From Gordonia gummivorans (GTDB lineage: Bacteria; Actinomycetota; Actinomycetes; Mycobacteriales; Mycobacteriaceae): a stretch of DNA of 64,000 nt. The first letter of the stretch is position 1; every line of letters starts with the position of its first letter. The stretch is from the NCBI RefSeq assembly GCF_022513585.1, contig NZ_JAKWBF010000004.1, positions 62,001 through 126,000 of the forward strand, read 5' to 3'. The notes beneath the pieces were generated by a model. The model was not told where the DNA came from and made no database searches. It worked only from the letters and a program-made list of their open reading frames with translations. Made by a program: the position numbers and the translations under genes. Shown here piece after piece: positions 1 through 8,814 of this stretch.

Positions 1-2
1 CC

Positions 3-461
3 GGTTCGACGCCCTCCTACGGTGCATCGACGCCGTCCTACGGTGCGGACCCCGGCGCGTCGTCCGACCCGAACGTGCCGCCGTCCTATGGCACGCCGTC
101 GTATGGCACCCCGCCCGCCAGCCCGTACGGTCAGCCCGGATACGGCGCTTCGGGTTACCCGGCAGCAGGCGCACCGGGGTACCCGGCGCAGGCGAAGAAC
201 AACCCTCTCGCAATCGCATCTTTGGTGTGCTCGATTGTCGGCTTGGTGTGCTGTGGCCTCACCGCCATCGTCGGCCTGGTTCTCGGCATCGTCGCACGCA
301 AGCAGATCAAGGAATCCAACGGCACACAGACCGGCGACGGGATGGCGCTGGCCGGAATCATCATCGGCGCCATTGTGACCGTGCTGTTCATCATCTACTG
401 GATTCTTGTGTTCGCCGGCGTGATCGGTAGCTTCGCCTTCGACACCAGCACCGACTACTGA
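3..461 (+). CDS. DUF4190-containing membrane protein, 5' truncated by the window edge
   Basis: The reading frame is open from base 3 with no obvious start, so the N-terminus probably lies outside the window; an internal GTG at 75 is possible but unlikely because the same SYG/PSYG-rich low-complexity coding continues upstream of it. The product has a Pro/Tyr/Gly-rich cytosolic head and then a DUF4190 domain of two hydrophobic helices separated by a short basic loop (RKQIKESNGTQTGDG). It ends in TSTDY, the same five residues that end the paralogue at 963-1511. The function of DUF4190 proteins is not established; they are common small membrane proteins of mycolate actinobacteria. Confidence 0.8.
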   Translation, partial: GSTPSYGASTPSYGADPGASSDPNVPPSYGTPSYGTPPASPYGQPGYGASGYPAAGAPGYPAQAKNNPLAIASLVCSIVGLVCCGLTAIVGLVLGIVARKQIKESNGTQTGDGMALAGIIIGAIVTVLFIIYWILVFAGVIGSFAFDTSTDY

Positions 462-607
462 CAAGCCTCGTTTTGGAGGTTGCCGTCCTTGCCGGGTAGT
501 CTGGTGAGGTTGTGTGACGCGCCCACCGGGCTGCAGGCGCACTGACCAGGGATCATCGCGCCAGCTGATCGATCCCAGACAGACCACCGTAGGAGAAGGG
601 CTCAACC

Positions 608-781
608 ATGGCTGTACCGAAGCGCCGGATGTCGCGGGCCAACACCCGTAGCCGTCGTTCGCAGTGGAAGGCGGACAATCCCGCACTGCAAGAGGTGAAG
701 GTGAACGGCGTCGTGCAGCGCATTCCGCGTCGTCTGGTCAAGGCTGCCCGTGCGGGCGTCATCGACCTGGACCGTCGCTGA
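608..781 (+). CDS. rpmF: 50S ribosomal protein bL32 (57 aa)
   Basis: A 57-residue basic protein beginning [20 protein letters not shown] and ending VIDLDRR, typical of actinobacterial bL32. It has no cysteine, so it is the zinc-free (C-) form, as I recall for mycobacterial RpmF. The start ATG follows a GGAGAAGGG ribosome-binding site. In M. tuberculosis rpmF lies just upstream of mprA; here a DUF4190 gene, an SDR gene, an oxygenase module and the nitrate genes separate them. Confidence 0.95.
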   Translation: MAVPKRRMSRANTRSRRSQWKADNPALQEVKVNGVVQRIPRRLVKAARAGVIDLDRR

Positions 782-833
782 TCTAGAGCTGCCCGACGGT
801 CGCGCCGCCGACCGTCGCGACAAACGAACCACC

Positions 834-866
834 GACCGCCCCTGGGCCTTGTGCCCGGGGGCGGTC
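834..866 (+). terminator. Hairpin terminator after rpmF
   Basis: Two 14-base arms (834-847 and 853-866) pair with a single mismatch around a 5-base loop, very GC-rich, 53 bases after the rpmF stop. There is no U-tract, which is usual for actinobacterial terminators. Confidence 0.7.
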
Positions 867-962
867 GTTCACGTGCGTGACCAACCGTTCGGATCGGTCA
901 TGGGCTGGTTACGATGACCGGGCACCACGTCGGTGCACCAACCAACGGGGGGACCAATCAGA

Positions 963-1511
963 ATGCCCGAGTATTACGGCGGTTCGTCCGGTGATGATTC
1001 GTCGCAATGGGAGCCGACCCAGCTGAACCAACGACCGGTGACGCCGCCCCGCTTGGACAAGGGGACCCCGCCGCTCTCGATGCCGATCACGCCTCCGCCG
1101 GTGTCGGGATCGCTGCCTCCGTTGCCCCCGCCGTCGTCTGCTGCGCTACCGCCGGTGCCGGCCTACGGCGCGCCGTCCGTGCAACCGTACGGTGCTCCGT
1201 ACTACGGACAGCCGGCGTACGGGCCGCCGGTAGTCATTGCCCCGGTGCGCCGGACCAACGCGATGGCGATCACCGCGCTCGTGGTGTCGCTCGCCGGGTG
1301 TGGGTGTCTCAGCTGGTTGGGGATCGTGTTCGGCCTCATCGCGCGCAATCAGATCAAGAACTCCAACGGAACCGAAGAAGGCGACGGGCTGGCCATCGCC
1401 GGGATCATCATCGGTGCGATCGCACTTGTCGGAATCCTGGCGTACTTCGTCATCAACGTGATCTATCTGGGTCTGGTCGTCGGCGCATCGTCGACGTCGA
1501 CCGACTACTGA
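963..1511 (+). CDS. DUF4190-containing membrane protein
   Basis: About 182 residues. A Pro-rich N-terminal half (many PPP, PYG and PAYG stretches) precedes a DUF4190 domain with two membrane helices and the connecting loop RNQIKNSNGTEEGDG. The start at 963 is preferred over the in-frame GTG at 933 because a GGGGGGACC ribosome-binding site lies just upstream of the ATG. It is paralogous to the truncated gene at the left edge, with the same loop, second helix and TSTDY C-terminus; the two copies flank rpmF. Function unknown. Confidence 0.85.
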   Translation: MPEYYGGSSGDDSSQWEPTQLNQRPVTPPRLDKGTPPLSMPITPPPVSGSLPPLPPPSSAALPPVPAYGAPSVQPYGAPYYGQPAYGPPVVIAPVRRTNAMAITALVVSLAGCGCLSWLGIVFGLIARNQIKNSNGTEEGDGLAIAGIIIGAIALVGILAYFVINVIYLGLVVGASSTSTDY

Positions 1512-1536
1512 TGCGAAGTGTTCGGCGACCACCGCG

Positions 1537-1830
1537 CTGAACTGGGCAAATGCGATAGTGTCGTGCCGCAAAATCTAGGGGAGGAACTTCGTCCCCGGGT
1601 TTCGTAGTCGTCCGCGAGAATTTTCCGGGGGAGGACTCCAAGGCCAGGGGAGGAAGTTTCGTCCCCTACTTTTCGTGGGGCGCCTGCTTCTGTCGTCGCG
1701 TTCGGCGGAACGCGACGACAGGTGACTGAGATCGGGCCGTGAGCGAGTGCTTCCGGGAAATACCCGGAGGACCACCGTCAGGGGCCCGATCCTGGCCACC
1801 GGCCCGACCCACCTTCCTGCCCCCACGATC
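1537..1830. repeat. Convergent-junction repeat element, copy A
   Basis: An intergenic block of about 290 bp that matches 8815-9127 closely: it starts with CTGGGCAAATGCG, then carries an AAAATCTAGGGG motif and several short hairpins (GGGGAAG / CTTCCCC-like arms around a CCGCGA stem), and ends in a GGCCCGATCCTGGCCA segment. It fills the space between a plus-strand gene and the minus-strand SDR gene, so it may end transcription from both sides. No coding potential seen. Confidence 0.75.
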
Positions 1831-1848
1831 GCCGCCGCCGGCCGGTTC

Positions 1849-2619
1849 CTACTGGGCGATGAACTTGTTGACGGCGCGGTTGAGGAAGTTCGGGATGAAC
1901 TTGGCCGCGTTGCCCAGCACCAGGGTCTGGGTACCGACGCCGTAGCTGGTCCGGTGCAGCAGCTTGTCCTGGCGGGTGGGATGTACTGACTCCCACACCT
2001 TGTCGGCGACCTGCTCGGGCGTGATCCGGATGCCCAGGGTCTTGGTCGACTTGGCGTCGGCGGCGGCCAGCGCGGTCTTGGCCCACAGCGGCCAGATGCT
2101 GACGACGCGGATGTCGTCGGGCTCCCACTCGAGTTCGAGCGCCTCGGTCAGGCCGGCGACAAAGAACTTGGTGGCGCTGTACACGGCGATGTCGGGCTGC
2201 CCGTAGATGGCCGACGCCGAGGCGATGTTGACCAGGTGTGCACCGGGCGTCGCCTTCAGGTACGGGTGCGCGGCCTGAGCCCCGAGGGCGACGCCGAGCG
2301 CGTCGATGTCGATCTGGCGCTTGATCGCGTCGGGGGAGATCTCGGTCAGCGGACCCTCGTGCAGGATGCCCGCGTTGTTGTCGAGGACATCGAGCGTGCC
2401 ACCCGTCGCCTCGGTGAACTCACCGAGCGCGTGCGCCCACTGGGCCTCGTCGCGGACGTCGAGTTCGCCGACGATCCAATCGGGGTGGTTCGCCTTGACC
2501 TTGTCGAGCGCGTCCTTGTTGACGTCGTAGACACCGATCGTCCATCCCTCCCGGTCGAAACGCTCCGCGGTGGCCAGTCCGATGCCCGCTGCGCCGCCGG
2601 TGATGAAAATCGATGACAT
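1849..2619 (-). CDS. Short-chain dehydrogenase/reductase
   Basis: 256 residues with a classical SDR layout: the nucleotide-binding TGGAAGIG near residues 7-14, NNAG near 81-84, and the catalytic YSATK near 145-149 with an upstream serine in NIASASAIYG. It is expected to be a cytosolic NAD(P)(H)-dependent oxidoreductase; the substrate cannot be told from sequence. It is divergent from the AurF-like oxygenase at 2780, sharing a roughly 160 bp intergenic region that holds a perfect 18-bp dyad, so the two may be co-regulated and may act on the same compound (inference). Confidence 0.85.
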   Translation of the reverse strand: MSSIFITGGAAGIGLATAERFDREGWTIGVYDVNKDALDKVKANHPDWIVGELDVRDEAQWAHALGEFTEATGGTLDVLDNNAGILHEGPLTEISPDAIKRQIDIDALGVALGAQAAHPYLKATPGAHLVNIASASAIYGQPDIAVYSATKFFVAGLTEALELEWEPDDIRVVSIWPLWAKTALAAADAKSTKTLGIRITPEQVADKVWESVHPTRQDKLLHRTSYGVGTQTLVLGNAAKFIPNFLNRAVNKFIAQ

Positions 2620-2722
2620 ATCCGTCTCCTGCCTTCTGACCTGCGTCGATGAGGTCCTCGGTCTAACTTACTCGCCAGTATATTCCTGTGCCTGTTTACT
2701 CGGTCACAGCCCGGTGCTATCT

Positions 2723-2740
2723 TGACAACAAGCATTGTCA
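2723..2740. promoter_or_regulatory. Dyad operator between the SDR and oxygenase genes
   Basis: TGACAACAAGCATTGTCA has perfect 6-base arms (TGACAA/TTGTCA) and overlaps a TTGACA hexamer at 2722-2727. A further GTTGTCA half-site lies at 2752-2758. The size and symmetry suit a TetR-type repressor; no regulator gene is adjacent. Confidence 0.45.
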
Positions 2741-2779
2741 TAACATCACACGTTGTCACGATTACTGGAGGCGAATCAG

Positions 2780-3730
2780 ATGACTGCCGCTATGGACCGC
2801 ACCCACGCCGGTGAGCCGCAGGCGCCCATCGACAACGTCGTGAGCATGCATGACCAGGGCACCCAGGAAGTGTCCGAGCGTCTTCTCGCGTCGGCCGCGC
2901 GGCTGTCGCGCAATGCGATGACCGAGATCGACTGGTCGCTGCCGATGGACCCCACCAAGTACGGCTGCAGCCCGGAATGGTCGTCGCTGTACGGGACGGC
3001 GTACTGGGATGAACTCACCGAGGAGCAGCGGATCTCGGTGACCCGCCACGAGTTCGCGTCGATCATGAACATCGGCATCTGGTTCGAGATGATCCTGCAG
3101 GAGATGGTGATCCGCGACCAGTACCTCGGCGCGTATCACAGCCCCGAATTCCAGTTCGCGCTCACCGAGATCGCCGACGAGTGCCGCCACTCGATCATGT
3201 TCGCCAAGGCGTCGGAGAAGATGGTCGGAACCTCCTACAAGCCCACCAAATGGGTTGGGCGCCTGGGTAAACTGTTCAAGCGAACCGCGAGGAACGAGGT
3301 CGCCTACGCTGGCATCCTGGTCGCCGAGGAAGTGCTCGACGTCTTCCAGCGCGGCTGCATGCGCGACGACCGGGTGCTGCCGTTCATCCGCACCGTCAAC
3401 GAGATCCATGTGCTCGAGGAATCGCGCCACATGAAGTTCGCGCGCGAGGAAGTGCGCGAGTCGATGCAGGGTGTCGGCTGGTTCCGACGCCAGTTCAGCG
3501 CCCTGTATGTTGCGCTCGGCGCCTACTTCATCGTCTCGAGTCTGTTGCAGCGCAAGGCCTTCGAGGATGCGGGACTCGACGCGGACCGTGCGGTCGCGGA
3601 GATGAACTCCAACTCGCACTTCCAGTCGATGGTCCGGTCGAGTTGCGTGCATCTCATGGAGTTCCTCGACGAGGTGGGACTCCTGACGCGCCCGGCTATG
3701 CGTTACTACCGGAAAGTGCACATGCTCTGA
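2780..3730 (+). CDS. AurF-like diiron oxygenase (module 1)
   Basis: 316 residues of the p-aminobenzoate N-oxygenase (AurF) / diiron oxygenase family. Candidate iron ligands lie in the paired ExxH-type helices DECRHSIMF and EESRHMKFA, plus glutamates in HEFAS, EMILQEM and AEEVLDVF. The start at 2780 has a GGAGG ribosome-binding site; a longer reading from 2753 is unsupported. The stop overlaps the start of the next gene (TGATG), so oxygenase and reductase are translationally coupled. In M. tuberculosis a protein of this family (Rv0885) lies beside FprB (Rv0886). The substrate is unknown. A second module of the same kind is at 57-59.7 kb. Confidence 0.85.
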   Translation: MTAAMDRTHAGEPQAPIDNVVSMHDQGTQEVSERLLASAARLSRNAMTEIDWSLPMDPTKYGCSPEWSSLYGTAYWDELTEEQRISVTRHEFASIMNIGIWFEMILQEMVIRDQYLGAYHSPEFQFALTEIADECRHSIMFAKASEKMVGTSYKPTKWVGRLGKLFKRTARNEVAYAGILVAEEVLDVFQRGCMRDDRVLPFIRTVNEIHVLEESRHMKFAREEVRESMQGVGWFRRQFSALYVALGAYFIVSSLLQRKAFEDAGLDADRAVAEMNSNSHFQSMVRSSCVHLMEFLDEVGLLTRPAMRYYRKVHML

Positions 3731-5307
3731 TGTTCGTCATCACTCAATCCTGCTGCAGCGACGCAGCATGCGTCTCGGTGTGCCCGGTGAACTGCATCCA
3801 CCCGACGCCCGAGGAACGCGGGTTCGGCAGCTCCGACATCCTGCACATCGATCCCGAGGCGTGCATCGATTGCGGCGCATGTGCAGATGCCTGCCCGGTC
3901 GACGCGATCTACCCGGCCGACCGTCTCGGCGCCCGCGATCAGGTGTTCATCGAGATCAATGCCGACTATTACAAGAACAACGCCGACGTGAAGTCCGGCT
4001 GGGGTCCGGTGAGCTACCCAGAGATTCCGAAGCTCCCTGCGGGACTGCGGGTTGCGCTGGTCGGTACCGGGCCGTCGGGTGGCTACGCGCTGCGCACCCT
4101 GCTGGACCGGACCGAGGCGCACGTCACCGTCCTCGACAAGCTGCCAACACCGGGTGGACTCGTTCGTGCCGGGGTGGCCCCCGACCATCCCGGCACGAAA
4201 GGGGTGTTGCGTGGATTCGACCTGCTCTACCGCGACCCGCGCGTCACCATGCTCACCAATGTGACTGTGGGCAAGGATATCTCGCCCGACGAACTCGCCG
4301 ACCACTTCGACGCGGTGTTCTACGCGGTCGGTGCGAGCGAGTCACGTCGCCTGGGTATCCCCGGCGAGGATCTGCCCGGCTCGACGTCGGCCACCGAACT
4401 CGTGGCCTGGTACAACGCGGTCCCGGGAGCCGAGCAGGGTCCGCCCATTCGTCGTGGTTCCGACGATGATCCGGCCACCGGTCGGGCGGTGGTCGTGGGA
4501 ACCGGCAACGTCGCGCTCGACGTCGCACGCATTCTGGTGTCGCCGCCGGAGTTGTTGGCCACCACCGACATCGCCGACCGCGCGCTCGACATCCTGCGGG
4601 AACAGAACGTCCACGAGGTGGTTCTGCTGGGTCGTCGGGGTCCCGAGGACGCCGCCTACACGGCAGCGGAATACCGTGCGCTGTCGGAGATCCCGGGCGT
4701 CGACGTGGTGGTCCACTCCGGAGGTGACGTGCCCGACCTGACCGGTCCGGCCGACCCGAGTCGTCGTCGAATCGTGTTCCTGTTCCATACCACTCCTGAG
4801 TCGATTGTCGGGGATGAGCGAGTGGAATCGGTGAACCTGCGGTCGGGCGAACACCGCCATTCCGTTGCCACCGACCTCGTGGTGCGCTCCATCGGATACC
4901 GCTCCACACCGATCAAGGGCCTCGCCTTCGACGACAAGCGCGGCATCTTCCCCAACGTCGACGGTCGGATGACCGACGTTTCCGGCGACGTCATCCCCGG
5001 CGTCTACGTGCTCGGCTGGGCCAAGCGCGGCCCGAGCGGCGGCATCGGCGCAAACAAGATGTGTGCACAGGCGACGGTCGAGGACTTCATCGCCGACGCC
5101 GCGTCGGGCGCCCTGCGCAGGACCACGCGTAATCCGGGCGAGTTCCAGGCGCTCATCCGACGCCGCGTGCGGCGCGTGATCGGCTACCGCGGCATGCGCG
5201 CCATCGACCGTTCCGAACGCCGACGCGGCGCCGAACAGGGCCGCCCCCGTGTGAAGTTCACCCAGGTCGCCGACATGGTCGGTGCGGCGGGGTGGCGCAA
5301 GCGCTGA
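3730..5307 (+). CDS. Ferredoxin-fused ferredoxin-NADP+ reductase, FprB-like (module 1)
   Basis: 525 residues. The N-terminal ~85 residues are a 7Fe-type bacterial ferredoxin with cysteines in CCSDAACVSVCPVNC and CIDCGACADACPV. They are followed by an adrenodoxin-reductase-like flavoprotein: FAD site VGTGPSG near residue 112, PGGLVRAGVAPDH, NADP site VGTGNVALDVAR, and the C-terminal GWAKRGPSGGIGANK. It should pass NADPH electrons through its own ferredoxin domain to a partner, most likely the oxygenase whose stop codon it overlaps. The start at 3730 is set by the TGATG overlap. Confidence 0.9.
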   Translation: MFVITQSCCSDAACVSVCPVNCIHPTPEERGFGSSDILHIDPEACIDCGACADACPVDAIYPADRLGARDQVFIEINADYYKNNADVKSGWGPVSYPEIPKLPAGLRVALVGTGPSGGYALRTLLDRTEAHVTVLDKLPTPGGLVRAGVAPDHPGTKGVLRGFDLLYRDPRVTMLTNVTVGKDISPDELADHFDAVFYAVGASESRRLGIPGEDLPGSTSATELVAWYNAVPGAEQGPPIRRGSDDDPATGRAVVVGTGNVALDVARILVSPPELLATTDIADRALDILREQNVHEVVLLGRRGPEDAAYTAAEYRALSEIPGVDVVVHSGGDVPDLTGPADPSRRRIVFLFHTTPESIVGDERVESVNLRSGEHRHSVATDLVVRSIGYRSTPIKGLAFDDKRGIFPNVDGRMTDVSGDVIPGVYVLGWAKRGPSGGIGANKMCAQATVEDFIADAASGALRRTTRNPGEFQALIRRRVRRVIGYRGMRAIDRSERRRGAEQGRPRVKFTQVADMVGAAGWRKR

Positions 5308-5319
5308 CAGTTCGCTCCC

Positions 5320-5500
5320 CGAGGTGCCTCTCCCGCTGTGGTGCCCCCTCCCGCTCCCGGAGGTGCCCGAGGCGCCAGCCGAGGGATCGAAGGGCTGGTG
5401 AGACAACGCTCTCAGCTCACCAACGGGCTTCGAGGCTCGCAAGCTCGCGCCTGCGCAAGCGGGGGCTCTACGCACAGTCGACGCGCGGTGCAGTGAGGGC
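5320..5500. repeat. GCTCCC/GGTGCC-type intergenic repeat remnant
   Basis: Fragments also seen at 18.4, 24.2, 36.2 and 48.6 kb, including a GATCGAAGGGCTGGTGAGACAACG segment split by divergent bases and CTTCGAGGCTCG. No coding potential seen. Confidence 0.6.
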
Positions 5501-5503
5501 CTG

Positions 5504-5541
5504 ACAACGCCCCCGTAACATCGCCGCAAGTGGCATTTCAC
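5504..5541 (+). promoter_or_regulatory. Candidate GlnR box upstream of the nir operon
   Basis: Four 5-base half-sites with exact 11-base spacing: ACAAC, GTAAC, GCAAG, TTCAC, each followed by six bases. Against the alternating GlnR pattern GnAAC / GTnAC each matches in at least all but one position. It ends 23 bases before the start of 5565-5912. GlnR activates nitrate and nitrite reductase genes in actinobacteria (established); its use here is inferred. Confidence 0.5.
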
Positions 5542-5564
5542 GCGTACTCGGGATAGTGGCGGGT

Positions 5565-5912
5565 ATGTCCAGCACTCCGCACTTCCTCCAGGGCGTGTTC
5601 GCGTTCGCCGGGTCCGGGCTCACCAAACCCGGCCCCATCGACCCGTCGCTGACGTACACGGTGCCATCTGGCCTGACGGCGCAGCCACTCTACTTTCGTG
5701 GCGGCAACAGCTCCGATGACCTCATCTACGTCACGCTCATGCGCGACGGTTCGCCGATGCGGATTTTCCCGATGGGTGCCAAGTCGTCGGTGAATGTGCC
5801 GCTGCGCGTCGTGGAGGACGTCGACCCCGACAGTGTCCTGGAACTCGTGCTCGCAGCGCCGGAGGGCACCAGCGGCGAAGTTGTGATCGACTTCGGGATG
5901 GTCACCTTCTGA
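5565..5912 (+). CDS. Small protein of unknown function coupled to nirB
   Basis: 115 residues from the ATG at 5565 (a GTG at 5556 is also in frame). No signal peptide or membrane segment is evident; alternating short hydrophobic stretches such as LIYVTLMRDG and VNVPLRVVEDV suggest a small all-beta fold. I do not recognise the family. Its stop overlaps the nirB start (TGATG), so it is co-translated with nitrite reductase and is probably an accessory to nitrite or nitrate assimilation (inference from position only). Confidence 0.7.
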   Translation: MSSTPHFLQGVFAFAGSGLTKPGPIDPSLTYTVPSGLTAQPLYFRGGNSSDDLIYVTLMRDGSPMRIFPMGAKSSVNVPLRVVEDVDPDSVLELVLAAPEGTSGEVVIDFGMVTF

Positions 5913-8455
5913 TGCAGCCGTCGAACTGGGACCCGGACGCAGCGCCCAAACGCCGGCTGGTGGTGGTCGGCAACGGTATGGCCGGGGCGCGCACCGTCGA
6001 AGAGATTCTCGCGCGCGGGGGCGGCGACCAGTTCTTCATCACGATGATCGGCGACGAGCCGTACGGCAACTACAACCGAATCATGTTGTCGCATGTGCTG
6101 TCCGGCGAAACCTCCACGGACGACGACGACCTGATGCTCAACCCGATGGCCTGGTACTCCGAGAACGGGGTCACGCTGCATGCCGGCGACCGTGCCGAAT
6201 CCATCGACCGGTTCGCCAAGAGCGTGCGGTGCGAGAGCGGTCGGATCATCGGGTTCGACGTCCTGATCATCGCGACCGGATCGCACACGTTTTTTCCCAA
6301 CATGGACGGCCTGCGCGAGCCCGACGGCCGACTTGCGCGCGGGGTCTTCGGTTTTCGCACCATCGAGGACACCAACGGAATGCTGCAGATGGCGACTTCG
6401 CGCGATCACGTGAAGGCGGTGGTGATCGGCGGCGGACTGCTCGGTCTGGAGGCTGCCTACGGTCTCAAGACGCAGGGCGTCGATGTCGACGTGGTGCATT
6501 CGCCCGGCCACTTGATGAATCAGCAGCTCGACGAGCGCGGTGGTCGGGTGTTGCGCAACAAGATCGAGGAACTCGGGGTCGGGGTGCTCACCGGCAAACG
6601 CACGACCTCGGTACTGCGCGCCGACGACGGCACGGTCGCGGGTGTGGGCTTCACCGACGGCGGTTCGCTTCCCGCGGACATGATCGTGGTGACCGCCGGC
6701 ATCCGGCCCAACGTCGAGATCGCTCGCGGTGCCGGATTGGTGGTCGAACGCGGGATCGTGGTCGACGATCAGATGCGTTGCGAAGACGAGGCATTCATCT
6801 ACTCGGTCGGCGAATGCGCGCAGCACCGTAGCGAGGTCTACGGTTTGGTGGCTCCGCTGTGGGAGCAGGCGGTGGTCCTGGCCGATGTCATCACCGGAGC
6901 GAATCCTGCTGCGGAATATCATGGTTCGCGCCTGACGACGAAGTTGAAGGTCGCCGGCGTGGACGTCGCGGCGATGGGTGTCAAAGGGCCCGAACGCGAC
7001 GACGACGAGTTCGTCCAGTTCTACGAACCGCGCAGCGGTATCTACAAGAGTGTCGTGGTGCGCGACAACAAGCTCATCGGCGCAATGCTGCTCGGCGACA
7101 TCTCGAAGGCCAGCTTCCTGACCCAGGCTTTCGACGAGAAGGTGCCGCTGCCCGACGAGCGCATCTCGATGCTCTTCGATCTCGGAACACCCAGCGCGGC
7201 AACGGGTGCCGCCGAGCTGTCCGACGACGTCCAGGTCTGCAACTGCAACGGCGTCACCAAGGGTGACATCGTGGCGTGCGTCGCGTCGGGCTGCACCAGC
7301 GTCAGCGACGTCTGCGCCAAGACCCGCGCCGGAAAGGGCTGCGGCTCATGCAAGGGTCTGGTCGCCGACATCGTCGAGCTTGCGGCCGGTGACGCGCTGA
7401 CCGTCGACAAGTCCGCGGACTGGTACGTGCCATGCATCCCGCTGACCAAACCTGAACTCATCGAAGCCATTCGACGACAGGACCTCCGGTCGGTCACCGA
7501 CGTGTTCGCCGCGTTGGCACCCGACGGTGAGGACGCGGCCGCCAAGATGCCACTGGCGTCGCTGTTGCGGGTGATCTGGGGCGCGGAGTGGAAACGTGAG
7601 CCGGGAGCGTTGTTCGTCAACGACCGTGTGCACGCGAACATCCAGCGCGACGGCACGTTCTCGGTGGTTCCCCAGATGAAGGGCGGCGTCACGTCGCCAG
7701 AGCAACTGCGCAAGATCGCGGATGTGGCCGAGAAGTACGACATCCCGATGATCAAGGCGACCGGCGGTCAGCGCCTCGACCTGCTCGGCGTGAAGAAGGA
7801 AGATCTGCCCAAGGTGTGGGCCGACCTGGGCATGCCGTCGGGGTACGCCTACGGCAAGAGCTTCCGCACCGTGAAAACTTGTGTGGGAACCGACTATTGC
7901 CGGTTCGGTCTCGGCGATTCGACTCAGCTCGGCATCGACATCGAGACGCGTTATCAAGGCCTGGAGTCACCCGCGAAGCTGAAACTCGCAGTCACGGGGT
8001 GTCCGCGCAACTGTGCCGAAGCGCTGTGCAAGGACTTCGGGGTCGTCGCCATCGGCGATGGGAAGTGGGAGATCTACGTCGGTGGTGCGGCCGGGGCGCA
8101 CATCCGCAAGGGTGATCTGCTCGCCACGGTCGATTCACCCGACGAGGTTGTCCGGTTATGCGGCATCTTCATTCAGCACTACCGCGAGACCGGAAAGTGG
8201 TTGGAGCGCACCTACGCGTGGGTGCCGCGGATCTCGATCGAAGAGTTGCGAGCCATTCTGGTCGACGACCGTGACGGTCTGGTCGCCGGGCTTCAGGAGC
8301 GCATCGAGGAAGCAGTCGCCGGCTACGTCGACCCGTGGCTCGATCGCGTCGAACCGAAGTCGCCGGCCCAGTTCACGCCTGCGCTACCGCTGTTGCCGCT
8401 CCCTGCGGTTCCTGCGCGCGGTGCCCGACCGTCCCCGGAGGTGGTTGCACGATGA
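5912..8455 (+). CDS. nirB: Assimilatory nitrite reductase [NAD(P)H], large subunit
   Basis: 847 residues. Order of domains: FAD-binding (VVVGNGMAG near residue 18), NAD(P)-binding (VVIGGGLLGLEA near 170), a BFD-like [2Fe-2S] module (CNCNGVTKGD near 442 and GCGSC near 477), then the sulfite/nitrite reductase part with the four cysteines of the [4Fe-4S]-siroheme site (TCVGTDYC near 656 and GCPRNC near 696). It reduces nitrite to ammonium in the cytosol with the small subunit NirD. Overlapping junctions join it to the small gene upstream and to nirD downstream. A Pro-rich tail of about 40 residues follows the last conserved helix. Confidence 0.95.
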   Translation: MQPSNWDPDAAPKRRLVVVGNGMAGARTVEEILARGGGDQFFITMIGDEPYGNYNRIMLSHVLSGETSTDDDDLMLNPMAWYSENGVTLHAGDRAESIDRFAKSVRCESGRIIGFDVLIIATGSHTFFPNMDGLREPDGRLARGVFGFRTIEDTNGMLQMATSRDHVKAVVIGGGLLGLEAAYGLKTQGVDVDVVHSPGHLMNQQLDERGGRVLRNKIEELGVGVLTGKRTTSVLRADDGTVAGVGFTDGGSLPADMIVVTAGIRPNVEIARGAGLVVERGIVVDDQMRCEDEAFIYSVGECAQHRSEVYGLVAPLWEQAVVLADVITGANPAAEYHGSRLTTKLKVAGVDVAAMGVKGPERDDDEFVQFYEPRSGIYKSVVVRDNKLIGAMLLGDISKASFLTQAFDEKVPLPDERISMLFDLGTPSAATGAAELSDDVQVCNCNGVTKGDIVACVASGCTSVSDVCAKTRAGKGCGSCKGLVADIVELAAGDALTVDKSADWYVPCIPLTKPELIEAIRRQDLRSVTDVFAALAPDGEDAAAKMPLASLLRVIWGAEWKREPGALFVNDRVHANIQRDGTFSVVPQMKGGVTSPEQLRKIADVAEKYDIPMIKATGGQRLDLLGVKKEDLPKVWADLGMPSGYAYGKSFRTVKTCVGTDYCRFGLGDSTQLGIDIETRYQGLESPAKLKLAVTGCPRNCAEALCKDFGVVAIGDGKWEIYVGGAAGAHIRKGDLLATVDSPDEVVRLCGIFIQHYRETGKWLERTYAWVPRISIEELRAILVDDRDGLVAGLQERIEEAVAGYVDPWLDRVEPKSPAQFTPALPLLPLPAVPARGARPSPEVVAR

Positions 8456-8775
8456 CCGTCGTGTCGAGCGGAACGGCTGTGGTCCTGGGTCTGATGGAAG
8501 ACCTGATGGTCGGGGAGGGCCGGGCATACTCGGTCCAGGGCAAACAGATTGCCGTGTTCCGGATGACCGACGGCACGTTGCGCGCCACCGACGCGATCTG
8601 CCCCCACAACGGCGGACCACTCGCCGACGGCCAGTTCGACCTCGGCACCATCGTCTGTCCGCTGCACCAATACGCCTTCTCGTTCGGCGACGGAACGTGC
8701 CGGAACGGGGCGGTCGGGTCGGTGACGGTCTACCGGGTGGAAGACCGCGACGGCGAGATCGTCGTGTGGTTGTGA
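8452..8775 (+). CDS. nirD: Nitrite reductase small subunit (Rieske)
   Basis: 107 residues. The Rieske [2Fe-2S] ligands are visible in CPHNGG (C-x-H) and CPLHQYAF (C-x2-H). The start ATG overlaps the nirB stop (ATGA), giving the usual nirBD coupling. It acts as the small subunit of cytosolic nitrite reductase. Transcription runs into two copies of the convergent-junction repeat. Confidence 0.95.
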   Translation: MTVVSSGTAVVLGLMEDLMVGEGRAYSVQGKQIAVFRMTDGTLRATDAICPHNGGPLADGQFDLGTIVCPLHQYAFSFGDGTCRNGAVGSVTVYRVEDRDGEIVVWL

Positions 8776-8814
8776 TCCGCCGAGCGCTGCCTGACTCGAA
8801 GAGTTCCGTGACTG

